Origin: Herpetosiphon giganteus
GTDB taxonomy: Bacteria > Chloroflexota > Chloroflexia > Chloroflexales > Herpetosiphonaceae
Length of the DNA stretch: 64,000 nt
Reading direction: 5' to 3'
Assembly: GCF_016907925.1 (NCBI RefSeq)
Contig: NZ_JAFBCZ010000002.1
Location: forward strand, 1-64,000
Below the pieces are notes generated by a model. That model was given only the letters and a program-made list of their open reading frames with translations, had not been told where the DNA came from and ran no database searches. The position numbers were made by a program, and so were the translations under genes. Below, one piece after another: positions 46,377-54,485 of this stretch (its first letter is position 1; every line of letters begins with the position of its first letter).

Positions 46377-47572
46377 TCGTTGCCCCCATTGAGATAACGG
46401 GTGGTAGCTTCACATAAAATCGCCACACCCAAGGGCAAAACTCCTTCATCGAAGCTAAATGCTGGGTGATGATGCGGATGTGCGCCCAATTCACGCTCCA
46501 AGGTTTGGCCACCCAAGAAGAAATAGCAGCCAGGCACTTCATTCAACAAGACCGACATATCTTCCGAACCCATGGTGCGGATGCTATCATCGACATTTTC
46601 AGCACCCAAAATTGCTTCGGCTGCGCCGCGTACCAAGGCGGTGGCGGCAGGATCGCAGATCGTCGCTGGGCACATTTCATCGTATTTGAGAACTGCGGTT
46701 GCGCCAAAGGTTGCGGCTACACCTTGTACCACTTCATGCACCCGTTGCTTCAAGCGCTCGCGGGCTTCTGGGTCGTAGCTGCGAATTGTGCCTGTCAGGG
46801 TGGCGCTGTGGGCGATGATGTTGTGGGCTGTGCCTGCTTGCACCGAGCCAACCGACAGCACTGCTGGTTGTTCAGGGTGAATATTGCGGCTGACAATTGA
46901 GTGCAAGGCGACGACCAGATGCGAAGCCACCAAGACCGAATCGACAGTAGTTTCTGGTTGTGCGCCGTGGCCGCCCTTGCCGGTAATTTCCACATTAAAC
47001 GTATCGGCAGAAGCCATAATTGGCCCAGAACGCACATTGGCCGTGCCCAAAGGCATAGGTGCCCAAATATGCAAGCCCAGCGAAATATCAGGCCGAGGAT
47101 TTTCCATCGCGCCAGCCTCGACCATCTTTTGCGCGCCGCCGCCGCCTTCTTCTGCTGGCTGGAACAGCAATTTGATCCCACCAGTGCCAAGGGCTTCGCG
47201 GTTTTGCATCAAGGCTGCGGCAACGCCCAAGCCGATTGCAACGTGGCCATCGTGGCCGCAGGCATGCATTTTGCCATCGATGGTTGAGCGATAATCAACA
47301 TCATTTTGCTCGTGAATTGGCAACGCATCCATATCGAAGCGCAGCATGGCCAATTTGCCGCCTGGCTGAGCAGGAATCACGCCTAAAACGCCGGTTGTGG
47401 CCAGCCCTTCGGTCACCTCGTAGCCCAACTCGCGCAAGCGATCGGCTACAATTTTGGCAGTGCGAAATTCCTCGAAGCCAAGTTCAGGGTGCTGGTGTAA
47501 ATCACGCCGATCAGTGATCAATTGCTCCACCAACGTGTGGGCAACATAGCGAAAATCTGGACGACTAGCCAT
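46373..47572 (-). CDS. M20-family amidohydrolase (hippurate/N-acyl-amino-acid hydrolase-like)
   Basis: 399 residues from an ATG with AAGGAG 6 bases upstream. Metal ligands: MHACGHDGH, LLFQPAEEGGGG and GLHIWAPMP, with RFDMDALPIHE before them. This is the amidohydrolase branch of M20 (hippurate hydrolase, IAA-amino acid hydrolase, N-acetyl-diaminopimelate deacetylase). No signal peptide, so cytosolic. First gene of the M20-M28 pair; may process peptides or amides taken up from outside (inference). Confidence 0.88.
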   Translation of the reverse strand: MASRPDFRYVAHTLVEQLITDRRDLHQHPELGFEEFRTAKIVADRLRELGYEVTEGLATTGVLGVIPAQPGGKLAMLRFDMDALPIHEQNDVDYRSTIDGKMHACGHDGHVAIGLGVAAALMQNREALGTGGIKLLFQPAEEGGGGAQKMVEAGAMENPRPDISLGLHIWAPMPLGTANVRSGPIMASADTFNVEITGKGGHGAQPETTVDSVLVASHLVVALHSIVSRNIHPEQPAVLSVGSVQAGTAHNIIAHSATLTGTIRSYDPEARERLKQRVHEVVQGVAATFGATAVLKYDEMCPATICDPAATALVRGAAEAILGAENVDDSIRTMGSEDMSVLLNEVPGCYFFLGGQTLERELGAHPHHHPAFSFDEGVLPLGVAILCEATTRYLNGGNE

Positions 47573-47618
47573 AGACAACTCCTTCATGCTGAGCTTGGGT
47601 GAAAAGACCACTACCGTC

Positions 47619-47646
47619 ATGCTACACAGATTTTGATCTTTGACAA
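47619..47646 (-). promoter_or_regulatory. Promoter of M20-M28 operon
   Basis: Read on the minus strand: TTGTCA (47646-47641), 16-bp spacer, TAGCAT (47624-47619). Confidence 0.6.
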
Positions 47647-47692
47647 AACCCTTAGTTTACCAAAAATCACCCATAACGCTGAATAATAGGCT

Positions 47693-47721
47693 TTGCCCGC
47701 ATCTAAGGCGTGTGATACAAT
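47693..47721 (+). promoter_or_regulatory. Promoter of TPR membrane protein gene
   Basis: TTGCCC (47693-47698), 17-bp spacer, TACAAT (47716-47721) preceded by TG (extended -10). Confidence 0.6.
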
Positions 47722-47805
47722 AACGCCCAATACCGTTGTATCCCTCTCTTATGGCACAAATTGTGCGCTAGTGCCTGGAACAATACGTGCAGGCAAGGAG
47801 ACCGC

Positions 47806-49248
47806 ATGGCAGACAAAGAGAGCATCCTGCAGCTCGGTATCGAAGCTGCGCGTGCGGGTGACAAAGAAGAGGCGCGGAAACTTTTCCGTTTGCTGACCCG
47901 CGAAACTCCATCTGACCCCCAAGCATGGCTGTGGTTGGCTGGGGTTGCCGAGGATCGCGAGGAAAAGCGTGCTGCGCTGGAGAAAGTCACCGAACTCGAT
48001 CCGTCGAATGAATTGGCCCGTCAAGGTTTAGAGGCGCTTGGTGGCCCAACGGCTAAGCCTGCTGTTCAAACACCGCCGCCTGCTCCAGAACCTGCACCAG
48101 TTTTTGTGGAGCCAGCAACCACTACCGCATTAGATGATTTTGATGTCGATTGGGGGCAACCAAGCCCGCGTGCTGTTGAGCCAACTCCTGCACCTGCTGC
48201 CAAAGCAGAGCCTGCCCGAACCCGCGAACTAACGCCAGATGAAGAATTTGCCATGTCGCTGGATTCGCTGGGCAGTTATTCGAACGCCATGAGCGATCGC
48301 CAAAAGAGTGGCAACGATTCATCGGTCGATTTCGATATTCCCGATTTTGGCGATGATCTCGACCTCGATGCCTACATGAACCGCGAACGGGTCGATGTTT
48401 CGCAAATCGAAGTCAAACCAGAAGAAGCTAAAAAACCAATTCGCCGTTCACCAACCTTGTCGGCTGCAACCGCAGAAAGCAATAATGTTACGCCTCGTGG
48501 CGGCAAACGCAAAACCAACCAAGGCAATAGCGCCTTAATCCGCGCTGTGGTTGGGGTTTTGCTGTTGTTCTTGTTGGGCTTCTTGGCTTGGAAGTTCATT
48601 TTCTCAGGCGATCCTGAACCGGTTGCCAATTTGAACACACCACAGCCAACCGCAATTGGTGGCGGCGTAACCCAGCCAATTTCGCCAACCGCTGATTTGG
48701 CCCAAGCAACGCCAATCGTTGAGCCAACGCCAGATCCAAACGTGCCACAGCCGACCCCAGTCCCACCAATCGTTGATCCCAACACCTTCCCAGTCGATCA
48801 ACAATTGGGCAGTGCTCAACCAGCCTTGTTGCCTTCCGATGGCACGATTCCCTTGAATGTTGATGGTTGGTTCTTCAACTATGCTGGTGGCAATTTGGTT
48901 GCTGATGGCAATGCGATTAACCTCCAGCCTCAAGGCCGCTGGATTGCGGTGCGCTTGTTGATGGCCGACACTGCTGGCGGGCGCAACATTCCTGCCGATT
49001 TGGTTGTGTTGAAAGATGCGCAAGGTCGCGTGTATCGCGCCAACCTTGATGCTTCCGAAGCAGTAACCAATGTCTACCCCGATTTTGTTAATCGTGGTTT
49101 CCCATACATCAACCAAAAACAAACCGCGCCAGGTGGCAACTTCACCACGGCGTTGGTCTTTGATGTGGCTCCTGATGCAACCGATTTGGTGTTGTTCAGC
49201 CCACAATACCTCGACCAAGGCTACTATGTGCGGGCTAACTCGCAATAA
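47806..49248 (+). CDS. Membrane protein: TPR domain, acidic linker, one helix, external domain
   Basis: 480 residues. AAGGAG lies before the ATG at 47806. A cytosolic TPR pair (GIEAARAGDKEEARKLF; DPQAWLWLAGVAEDREEKRA) is followed by a Pro/Ala/Asp-rich linker, a membrane helix (VVGVLLLFLLGFLAWKFIF, about 245-265), a Pro/Thr linker and an outer domain of about 130 residues (LNVDGWFFNYAGG onward) resembling DUF4352-like beta domains. Function unknown. TPRs suggest it links an inner partner to an outer sensor. Confidence 0.75.
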   Translation: MADKESILQLGIEAARAGDKEEARKLFRLLTRETPSDPQAWLWLAGVAEDREEKRAALEKVTELDPSNELARQGLEALGGPTAKPAVQTPPPAPEPAPVFVEPATTTALDDFDVDWGQPSPRAVEPTPAPAAKAEPARTRELTPDEEFAMSLDSLGSYSNAMSDRQKSGNDSSVDFDIPDFGDDLDLDAYMNRERVDVSQIEVKPEEAKKPIRRSPTLSAATAESNNVTPRGGKRKTNQGNSALIRAVVGVLLLFLLGFLAWKFIFSGDPEPVANLNTPQPTAIGGGVTQPISPTADLAQATPIVEPTPDPNVPQPTPVPPIVDPNTFPVDQQLGSAQPALLPSDGTIPLNVDGWFFNYAGGNLVADGNAINLQPQGRWIAVRLLMADTAGGRNIPADLVVLKDAQGRVYRANLDASEAVTNVYPDFVNRGFPYINQKQTAPGGNFTTALVFDVAPDATDLVLFSPQYLDQGYYVRANSQ

Positions 49249-49270
49249 GTAAACCTAAGCAATCAGTGGT

Positions 49271-49309
49271 CCAAAAGCGGTCTTTCGAGGTTCGAAAGGC
49301 CGCTTTTGG
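49271..49309 (+). terminator. Long hairpin terminator after TPR membrane protein gene
   Basis: ccaaaagcggtctttcg (49271-49287) pairs with cgaaaggccgcttttgg (49293-49309) over 17 bp with one G-U. Confidence 0.8.
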
Positions 49310-49332
49310 TTGTGCGAATCAGGCAAGGGCTG

Positions 49333-49341
49333 TGCTATCAT
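49333..49341 (+). promoter_or_regulatory. Extended -10 promoter of CvpA-like gene
   Basis: TG-c-TATCAT, about 40 bases before the GTG start. No -35 at standard spacing. Confidence 0.5.
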
Positions 49342-49380
49342 AGCTCGTAGCAAAACCATCAGCACAAAAGGAAGGTTGTT

Positions 49381-50070
49381 GTGGGTCTAGTCTTCAATGG
49401 ATTGTTGCTGGGTGTCCCGCTGGGTTTGACCATTTTAGGCGCGAGTCGTGGGATTCAGCGCGAGGCCATGACATTAATCGGCATTTTGTTGGGAGCGTTG
49501 TTGGCTGAGCTTTGGGGGCCAATTTGGGGACCAAATAATGCCACCCGCTTCAATCAAGATATTGCCGATACGACTGCGTGGATCTCGATTATTCTGCTGC
49601 TTATTTGCACGATTTTTATCGGCTATGGCGGAGCCTTGCTCTTGCCTTCGCGCAAGCAATTGGCCTTGGGTCGCTCGCGTTGGTTTGGCGCTGGCGCTGG
49701 CTTGTTCAATGGTATCTTGCTGCTCAGCCTGATTTTGCGCTATGGCAATGTTTATAATAATGATCTGATGCTCAGCCCGTGGGCGGCCAGTAGCCGCGTG
49801 GCAATGGTGTTTATCGAGCGCTTTCCCACAATGTTGCTGTTTGGCGTTGTGGCAATTGCCGTGCTAGTCAATTTGCGGCTCTTGCAACGCTTGATTTTCA
49901 AAATCCATGGCAAGGAAACCAAAAAAGAAGAAAAGAAGAAGGTTGAGAAAAAACCAGCAGATCCTCCAAAACCACCAGAACCAAAACCACCAGCCCCCGA
50001 TACGGTCAACAACCCGATCTTGCGCGATTTGATTTTGGCTGAGATCAAAAAAGATAAACCACCTGCCTAA
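49381..50070 (+). CDS. CvpA-like membrane protein
   Basis: 229 residues. Four hydrophobic helices with the CvpA-like layout (GASRGIQREAMTLIGILLGALLAE; IGYGGALLLPSRKQL) followed by a Lys/Glu then Pro-rich cytosolic tail (KEEKKKVEKKPADPPKPPEP). CvpA proteins are linked to colicin V export and envelope integrity in proteobacteria. The start is GTG with AAAGGAAGG upstream. Weakly supported family call; a generic membrane protein is the alternative. Confidence 0.6.
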   Translation: MGLVFNGLLLGVPLGLTILGASRGIQREAMTLIGILLGALLAELWGPIWGPNNATRFNQDIADTTAWISIILLLICTIFIGYGGALLLPSRKQLALGRSRWFGAGAGLFNGILLLSLILRYGNVYNNDLMLSPWAASSRVAMVFIERFPTMLLFGVVAIAVLVNLRLLQRLIFKIHGKETKKEEKKKVEKKPADPPKPPEPKPPAPDTVNNPILRDLILAEIKKDKPPA

Positions 50071-50077
50071 AACGCAA

Positions 50078-50104
50078 CAATGGCCGAAATTGCTTCGGCC
50101 ATTG
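50078..50104. terminator. Bidirectional terminator
   Basis: caatggccgaa (50078-50088) pairs with ttcggccattg (50094-50104) between two convergent genes. Confidence 0.8.
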
Positions 50105-50120
50105 CTGTTTAAGCGTTGAT

Positions 50121-51566
50121 TTAGTAGTTGTTCAAGGCAATTGGCAAGAACACTTGTTGGGTGTAGAGGAAGTCAATCTTGGCTCCACACAAGGCATAGT
50201 CGCTGCTTGCTGATGAAGCATCCCACACCAAGGCTAAGCCTTTATCGGTGTTCTCAATTGGGTAGTTGATGCTGACTGAGTTTTGCGTGCCTGTACCCAT
50301 CACTGGGACGCTGGTGATTTGGGTAAATTCGCCGCTGCCAACAAAGCTATATAAGTTGAGGGTTGGGCCAGCAGCAGCATTTTTGTAGTAGAAGGTCACG
50401 CGGGCGGCCTTCGCACCTTCTGGCGCGGTGACGTTGGTCGTCAAATCTTCGATTTCGTTGCTGACGTTGACACAGCCGTTGGCATCGCTGCTGTAGTTCA
50501 CGTTTGATCGCCGTGGCACGAAGGTGCTGCCGGTGATGAAGCGGCTATCTTGGGTTGGCTCGGTGGTAGGGTTGCTATATTGGAACCGAACTCCACACAA
50601 GCGCAGTTGATTGCTCAAAACCCCAGCAAAATCAGCAACCACGCTCAACGATTCGTTGCTTTCATTGACGGTGTAATTCAAGTTTTGATCGGCATTGACC
50701 AATGCTGTATCGGAAACTGGTCTGGTCAAGGTCGCAAGCGTATTGGTTACGCCTTGGCCATTTGAGGCGATCAGTTTCACCGTCAGGTCAGCGCTATTAA
50801 CATCACGGAAGTAGGTACGCACTGCTGTTAGTTGGCTGCCTTGGGGCAAGTCGACATCAGCATTTAGCGTTCGACCATTGATTTTAACAAAGGTACAGCC
50901 AGCCCCAGCATAACCATGTTCGGTGGCTGAGTTGGTGTTGACCAAGGTGCTACCAACGATAAACAGATAATCGGTTGCTGGGCGTGGCTCTGCTGGCGCG
51001 GTGTAAGCAATCCGTACGCCACACAATTGCATCGAGGCATTGGTCACGCGGGGAAACCATTCCAAGAACAAGCCGCGATTTTGCATGTTGACCACATACG
51101 GAGCATATGGCGCGCGAATTGGCGCATAGGTGTTGGTCAAACCAATCGAGCTTGAAATTTCCACCGTGATCAATTCACGAGGCATAATCATATCGCTGTC
51201 GTTGAGCGTCAACTCAGCCTTGGTTTGGCTGGTGCTCGTGTCGTTGAGATAATAATCCAAGCCTAAGATGGTTGCGCCGTTGGGCACTGCAACCGGAGCC
51301 GTAAATTCGCCACTGCTGGTGGCATAAATACAACCAGTTGGTTGATTATTGGTGTTGCGGGTTGTTTCAAAGGCCGTGGTTGAGTCGCGGGTTTGAAACG
51401 AGCTGCCTGCAATCCAAAGATACTGGGTATCGTTGGGAGTTGCTGCGCTTTGAACTGGGGCTTGAGCTGGGTTCGTTTGGGCACGGGCAACAAAAACAGG
51501 CCCAACCAGGAACAACAGTGCCAATAGAACAATGGCGATACGGAATGAAGCGCGGATTCGCGACAT
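50121..51566 (-). CDS. Secreted protein with three copies of an unrecognised domain
   Basis: 481 residues. Signal peptide (FRIAIVLLALLFLVGPVFV). Three related domains of about 135-145 residues start at about 49, 199 and 341, each opening with (I/F)xGSxF, holding a GC-containing loop, a (V/A)xLPxGA-type turn and a central acidic strand, and closing with LCGV(R/K)(I/F)xY or LCGAKIDF. Each holds two Cys (one early, one in LCG), possibly a disulfide. The tail ends VFLPIALNNY. I recognise no catalytic motif. AAAGGA lies 7 bases before the ATG. Confidence 0.8.
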   Translation of the reverse strand: MSRIRASFRIAIVLLALLFLVGPVFVARAQTNPAQAPVQSAATPNDTQYLWIAGSSFQTRDSTTAFETTRNTNNQPTGCIYATSSGEFTAPVAVPNGATILGLDYYLNDTSTSQTKAELTLNDSDMIMPRELITVEISSSIGLTNTYAPIRAPYAPYVVNMQNRGLFLEWFPRVTNASMQLCGVRIAYTAPAEPRPATDYLFIVGSTLVNTNSATEHGYAGAGCTFVKINGRTLNADVDLPQGSQLTAVRTYFRDVNSADLTVKLIASNGQGVTNTLATLTRPVSDTALVNADQNLNYTVNESNESLSVVADFAGVLSNQLRLCGVRFQYSNPTTEPTQDSRFITGSTFVPRRSNVNYSSDANGCVNVSNEIEDLTTNVTAPEGAKAARVTFYYKNAAAGPTLNLYSFVGSGEFTQITSVPVMGTGTQNSVSINYPIENTDKGLALVWDASSASSDYALCGAKIDFLYTQQVFLPIALNNY

Positions 51567-51712
51567 TGCTACGTCCTTTCCAAGAATACGAATAGCGGTC
51601 GTAAAGATTGACCCTATGCTAGCATAAAGAGATTAAAAAGAAAAACTTTTGGGGGAACCTGCATGGGTGTTCTTTCGGGTGATTTGCGCTCATCCTTGGT
51701 GAGGATGCTTGC

Positions 51713-52339
51713 TTATTGTTCACGTTGTAAATCGCGTGGTTCAGCTCCATACAACCATTGATGGCGGGCTTGCGCCTCCCACCAACTGCTAGGAAATTGC
51801 GACCCTGCGCCATAGACATCCTCGATTGCGGCCCGAATTTGGCGCGCACAAACTTCTGGCGCAACCCGCCCAACTCCCGTTCCCAAGCCAGGAATCGCCA
51901 CAGTTTTGACCAACTCAGCAATTGCTTGGCCAGCGAATGTGCCATGTTTGATCAGCAGTAACACCGCTCGACAAGCCAGATATGGGTTGACCGTGCCTTG
52001 CAAAATCATTGGTACGCGCATGGTTGGCGCGGCAATCACAAATGGAATGTTGGCATGGTCGGTTGGCACCAGCGCCGCCTTACCAATCAACAACTCGCCA
52101 AAATGCTCCTGTTGAATGATTGTTTGCAATCGCTCTTGCACATGCCAGCCAAAAAAGCGACTGTATAGCATATCGATGCCGCCATCCATAAAGCCAAAGC
52201 TATTGGCGGGGCTAACTACTGCATCAGTCGTGCAATCGAGAATTGAGCCATGCTGAATGCTAACATTCGGCAAATCGCCACAAATTTGCTGCCATGCGGC
52301 GACCATAGCTGGTTGCACATCGGCCAAGATAATCTGCAT
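51713..52339 (-). CDS. Macrodomain (ADP-ribose-binding) protein
   Basis: 208 residues. Macrodomain with VVSPANSFGFMDGGID (ADP-ribose loop) and VAIPGLGTGVGRV (second binding loop). Such proteins bind or remove ADP-ribose, or process related metabolites; the FMDGGID loop is like phage-tail-type macrodomains. AAGGAG lies 6 bases before the ATG, inside the end of the hotdog-thioesterase gene, 3 bp downstream of its stop, so the two are co-translated. Confidence 0.85.
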   Translation of the reverse strand: MQIILADVQPAMVAAWQQICGDLPNVSIQHGSILDCTTDAVVSPANSFGFMDGGIDMLYSRFFGWHVQERLQTIIQQEHFGELLIGKAALVPTDHANIPFVIAAPTMRVPMILQGTVNPYLACRAVLLLIKHGTFAGQAIAELVKTVAIPGLGTGVGRVAPEVCARQIRAAIEDVYGAGSQFPSSWWEAQARHQWLYGAEPRDLQREQ

Positions 52340-52342
52340 CGG

Positions 52343-52828
52343 TTACTCCTTAGGATAATTAATAATTGCAAATGTGCCTTGACCCAATGCCAACAAATCA
52401 CCAGCTTCGTTAACTACCCGCCCAGTCAAAATTCCAAAGCGCGTCGTGCGCTCGACCAGTTCGGCGCTAGCAATAATATTGCCGTCAACAATGGGCCGTA
52501 AGTAATTAATTTTCAATTCGAGTGTGGCGCAGCCTAATGGTCGTTCCAGCGCCGTCCAAAATGCGCTGCCCATCGCGGTATCGAGCAAACTGTAGGCAAC
52601 GCCGCCGTGAGCAATGCCAGCGGGATTGTAATGGCCAGGATCGATCTGAATTGAGCAGCGCGAGCGCCCTGGCTGCACATCCTCATAGACCACGCCCAAA
52701 CTCCAAGTAAAGGCCGCGCCATAGCCATGATGCTTGCCAATGCGCTGAATAATGGTCAAGGCCAATTGTTGTTCGCGTTCGTCCATTTTGGCCAAAAGCT
52801 GCTGAGCTTGCTCTAAAAATGTTGTCAT
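52343..52828 (-). CDS. PaaI-type hotdog-fold thioesterase
   Basis: 161 residues. Hotdog fold with IAHGGVAYSLLDTAMGSAFW, GCATLELKINYLRPI and ELVERTTRFGILTGRVVN, matching PaaI-type acyl-CoA thioesterases. It cleaves acyl- or aryl-CoA esters; substrate unknown. GAGG lies 7 bases before the ATG. Pairs with the macrodomain gene downstream. Confidence 0.85.
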   Translation of the reverse strand: MTTFLEQAQQLLAKMDEREQQLALTIIQRIGKHHGYGAAFTWSLGVVYEDVQPGRSRCSIQIDPGHYNPAGIAHGGVAYSLLDTAMGSAFWTALERPLGCATLELKINYLRPIVDGNIIASAELVERTTRFGILTGRVVNEAGDLLALGQGTFAIINYPKE

Positions 52829-52841
52829 TGCACAACCTCAA

Positions 52842-52868
52842 ACAAGCCTATGGCACTCCCATAGGCTT
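52842..52868 (-). terminator. Hairpin between HAD and thioesterase genes
   Basis: Perfect 11-bp stem, caagcctatgg (52842-52852) with ccataggcttg (52858-52868). On the minus strand it is followed by ttgtttg, a weak T-run. Confidence 0.6.
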
Positions 52869-52914
52869 GAAATATTCCAAGATTTGCTGATTAATGTAGC
52901 ATATAATCGGGGGC

Positions 52915-53580
52915 TTAGGCTGCAATATTGAGGGGCACGCCACAACGCTCGTGGATGGCTAAAGTGCCTGCGAGAACGTTTGGCACAATAATATCGGCAA
53001 ATGGATGCTGCGTACCTTCTGGCGCAATTAGCACCGTGGTCATGCCCAAACTTTTGGCCGGCGCAAGGTTGGCCATAGTATCTTCAAACAGCACACATTC
53101 GTGGCCTTGGGCGTTGAGGGCGCGCAAAACCGTATGATAGGCATTCAGATCGGGCTTGGCCAAAAATTCAAAGGCCCGAATATCAAAAATTTGCTCAAAA
53201 TGGTCGTATAAACCAAGTTGATTGAGCACGCGCACCGCATGTTCACGTGGCGAATTGGTGAAGATGATTTTTTGCAATGGCAAAGCTTGCAACGCGACGT
53301 GCAACGTGCCATCATCAGGCAACAACACATCAAGCGTCAATTGATGAATAAACGTCAAATAATCTTCGGTTTCGACCACGCCATGGTGTTTTTGCAAGCC
53401 CGCCAAGGTTGTGCCATATTGCTCATAATAGCTTTGGCGCAAGCGATTGGCTTCGGCGGCATCTAACTGCAAATGTTCCTGAAAAAACAACCCAATCCGA
53501 TCATTAATCTGTTCCATCAGCCCCGATGAGTCAGCGTAAAGGGTGTTATCTAAATCGTACAAAGCAAAACGAAGCGTCAT
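52915..53580 (-). CDS. HAD-superfamily hydrolase (pyrimidine 5'-nucleotidase-like)
   Basis: 221 residues from the ATG at 53580, with AAGGAGG 5 bases upstream. HAD motif I is LYDLDNTLYA (Asp nucleophile and acid), motif II IIFTNSPREH, and motif III/IV AKPDLNAYHTVLR then LFEDTMANLAPAK. The pattern LDNTLY is typical of the SDT1/pyrimidine nucleotidase-like branch. The enzyme removes phosphate from small metabolites in the cytosol; substrate unknown. Confidence 0.88.
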   Translation of the reverse strand: MTLRFALYDLDNTLYADSSGLMEQINDRIGLFFQEHLQLDAAEANRLRQSYYEQYGTTLAGLQKHHGVVETEDYLTFIHQLTLDVLLPDDGTLHVALQALPLQKIIFTNSPREHAVRVLNQLGLYDHFEQIFDIRAFEFLAKPDLNAYHTVLRALNAQGHECVLFEDTMANLAPAKSLGMTTVLIAPEGTQHPFADIIVPNVLAGTLAIHERCGVPLNIAA

Positions 53581-53643
53581 TGGAGCCTCCTTCGACAACA
53601 TCAGTGCTGGTTTCAATACCTCAACGATAAGCGATCATCTACT

Positions 53644-53659
53644 ACCCTCAATTGAGGGT
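53644..53659. promoter_or_regulatory. Perfect 16-bp palindrome upstream of HAD gene
   Basis: accctcaattgagggt, embedded in ctac-t-accctcaattgagggt-ttt-a-gtag. It lies 64 bp before the HAD start and could be a repressor operator. The rest of 53660-53805 shows nothing else. Confidence 0.5.
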
Positions 53660-53805
53660 TTTAGTAGTCTATCACGCAGATCAAGAGGCTTGTGTAAATG
53701 GCATGTTAAGAATTGGCATTGGTTTGACTAAACCTTGCCATGCTTGCGACTGATGAAGCGTGGAGTTGCAGCGGTGCAGAAGATCAACGTCCTACCAAAG
53801 CCGTG

Positions 53806-54102
53806 TTAGGCGGCGCAGTTGCGCTCGCCAAACAAATCGTGGAGAGATTGGGCATCGGTCGCGCAGGGCTGAGGATATTTGGCCAGATAACAATCGGGCA
53901 TGAGCCATGGTGGCAACAATTGCTGCGGCGCTAATTCGGCGTTCCAGCCAGCGCCATATAATTCATCGAGGGTTTCATGATAAGCCTCAACCAACATTGG
54001 GCGACGGGCGATATTTGCAGCGCGCCACCAAGTTGCTAGCTCCGCCAAATGATCGAGCAGATCGTGCTGGCGTTGATAGCTTAAGTCATATTCTTGCATC
54101 AT
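53806..54102 (-). CDS. Small hypothetical protein
   Basis: 98 residues from the first of two ATG codons with AAGGAG 6 bases upstream. The protein is soluble, mainly helical (RQHDLLDHLAELATWWRAA) with a Pro- and Trp-rich middle (LAPQQLLPPWLMPDCYLA) and a C-terminal CATDAQSLHDLFGERNC segment. I do not recognise it. The strong RBS and clean frame support expression. Confidence 0.55.
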   Translation of the reverse strand: MMQEYDLSYQRQHDLLDHLAELATWWRAANIARRPMLVEAYHETLDELYGAGWNAELAPQQLLPPWLMPDCYLAKYPQPCATDAQSLHDLFGERNCAA

Positions 54103-54277
54103 TGGTTGCTCCTTATGCATAGGGTTGAGGATTGGCCAGAGGGTGCAAACGTGTATTGCATTGGGTATAGTAGCCTATTTTTGCCTATCATGGCAACCCA
54201 ATTAACCCTCAATACCAATAATTCAACCTGCAATAGCTATAGCAAGTGCCATTCCGCCAAGCCTACGTGCTCAAACG

Positions 54278-54410
54278 TCCCCTCTCCCCAACCCCTCTCC
54301 CACGCGGCGGGCGCGGGGCTTTAATAGCATGGTTTTGCGCAATTGGTTGGTAAAAACAGGTGCTCCCCCTCGCCCGCGTTCAGTGGGAGAGGGGGCTGGG
54401 GGGTGAGGGA
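54278..54410. repeat. G/C-rich palindromic intergenic element
   Basis: Arms cccctctccccaacccctctccc (54278 on) and gtgggagagggggctggggggtgaggg (to 54409) around a core with gtgctccccctcgcccgcgttc, inverted relative to the copy at 30006. Lies between two minus-strand genes. Confidence 0.8.
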
Positions 54411-54429
54411 ATCACTCACCTAATCCGCA

Positions 54430-54464
54430 CAAAAAAACCTCTCTCCCGTTACAGGAGAGAGGTT
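54430..54464 (-). terminator. Terminator of beta-propeller gene
   Basis: aacctctctcc (54436-54446) pairs with ggagagaggtt (54454-54464); seven Ts follow on the minus strand (54431-54437). Confidence 0.85.
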
Positions 54465-54485
54465 CGGGTTAGAAACGATTCGGGC

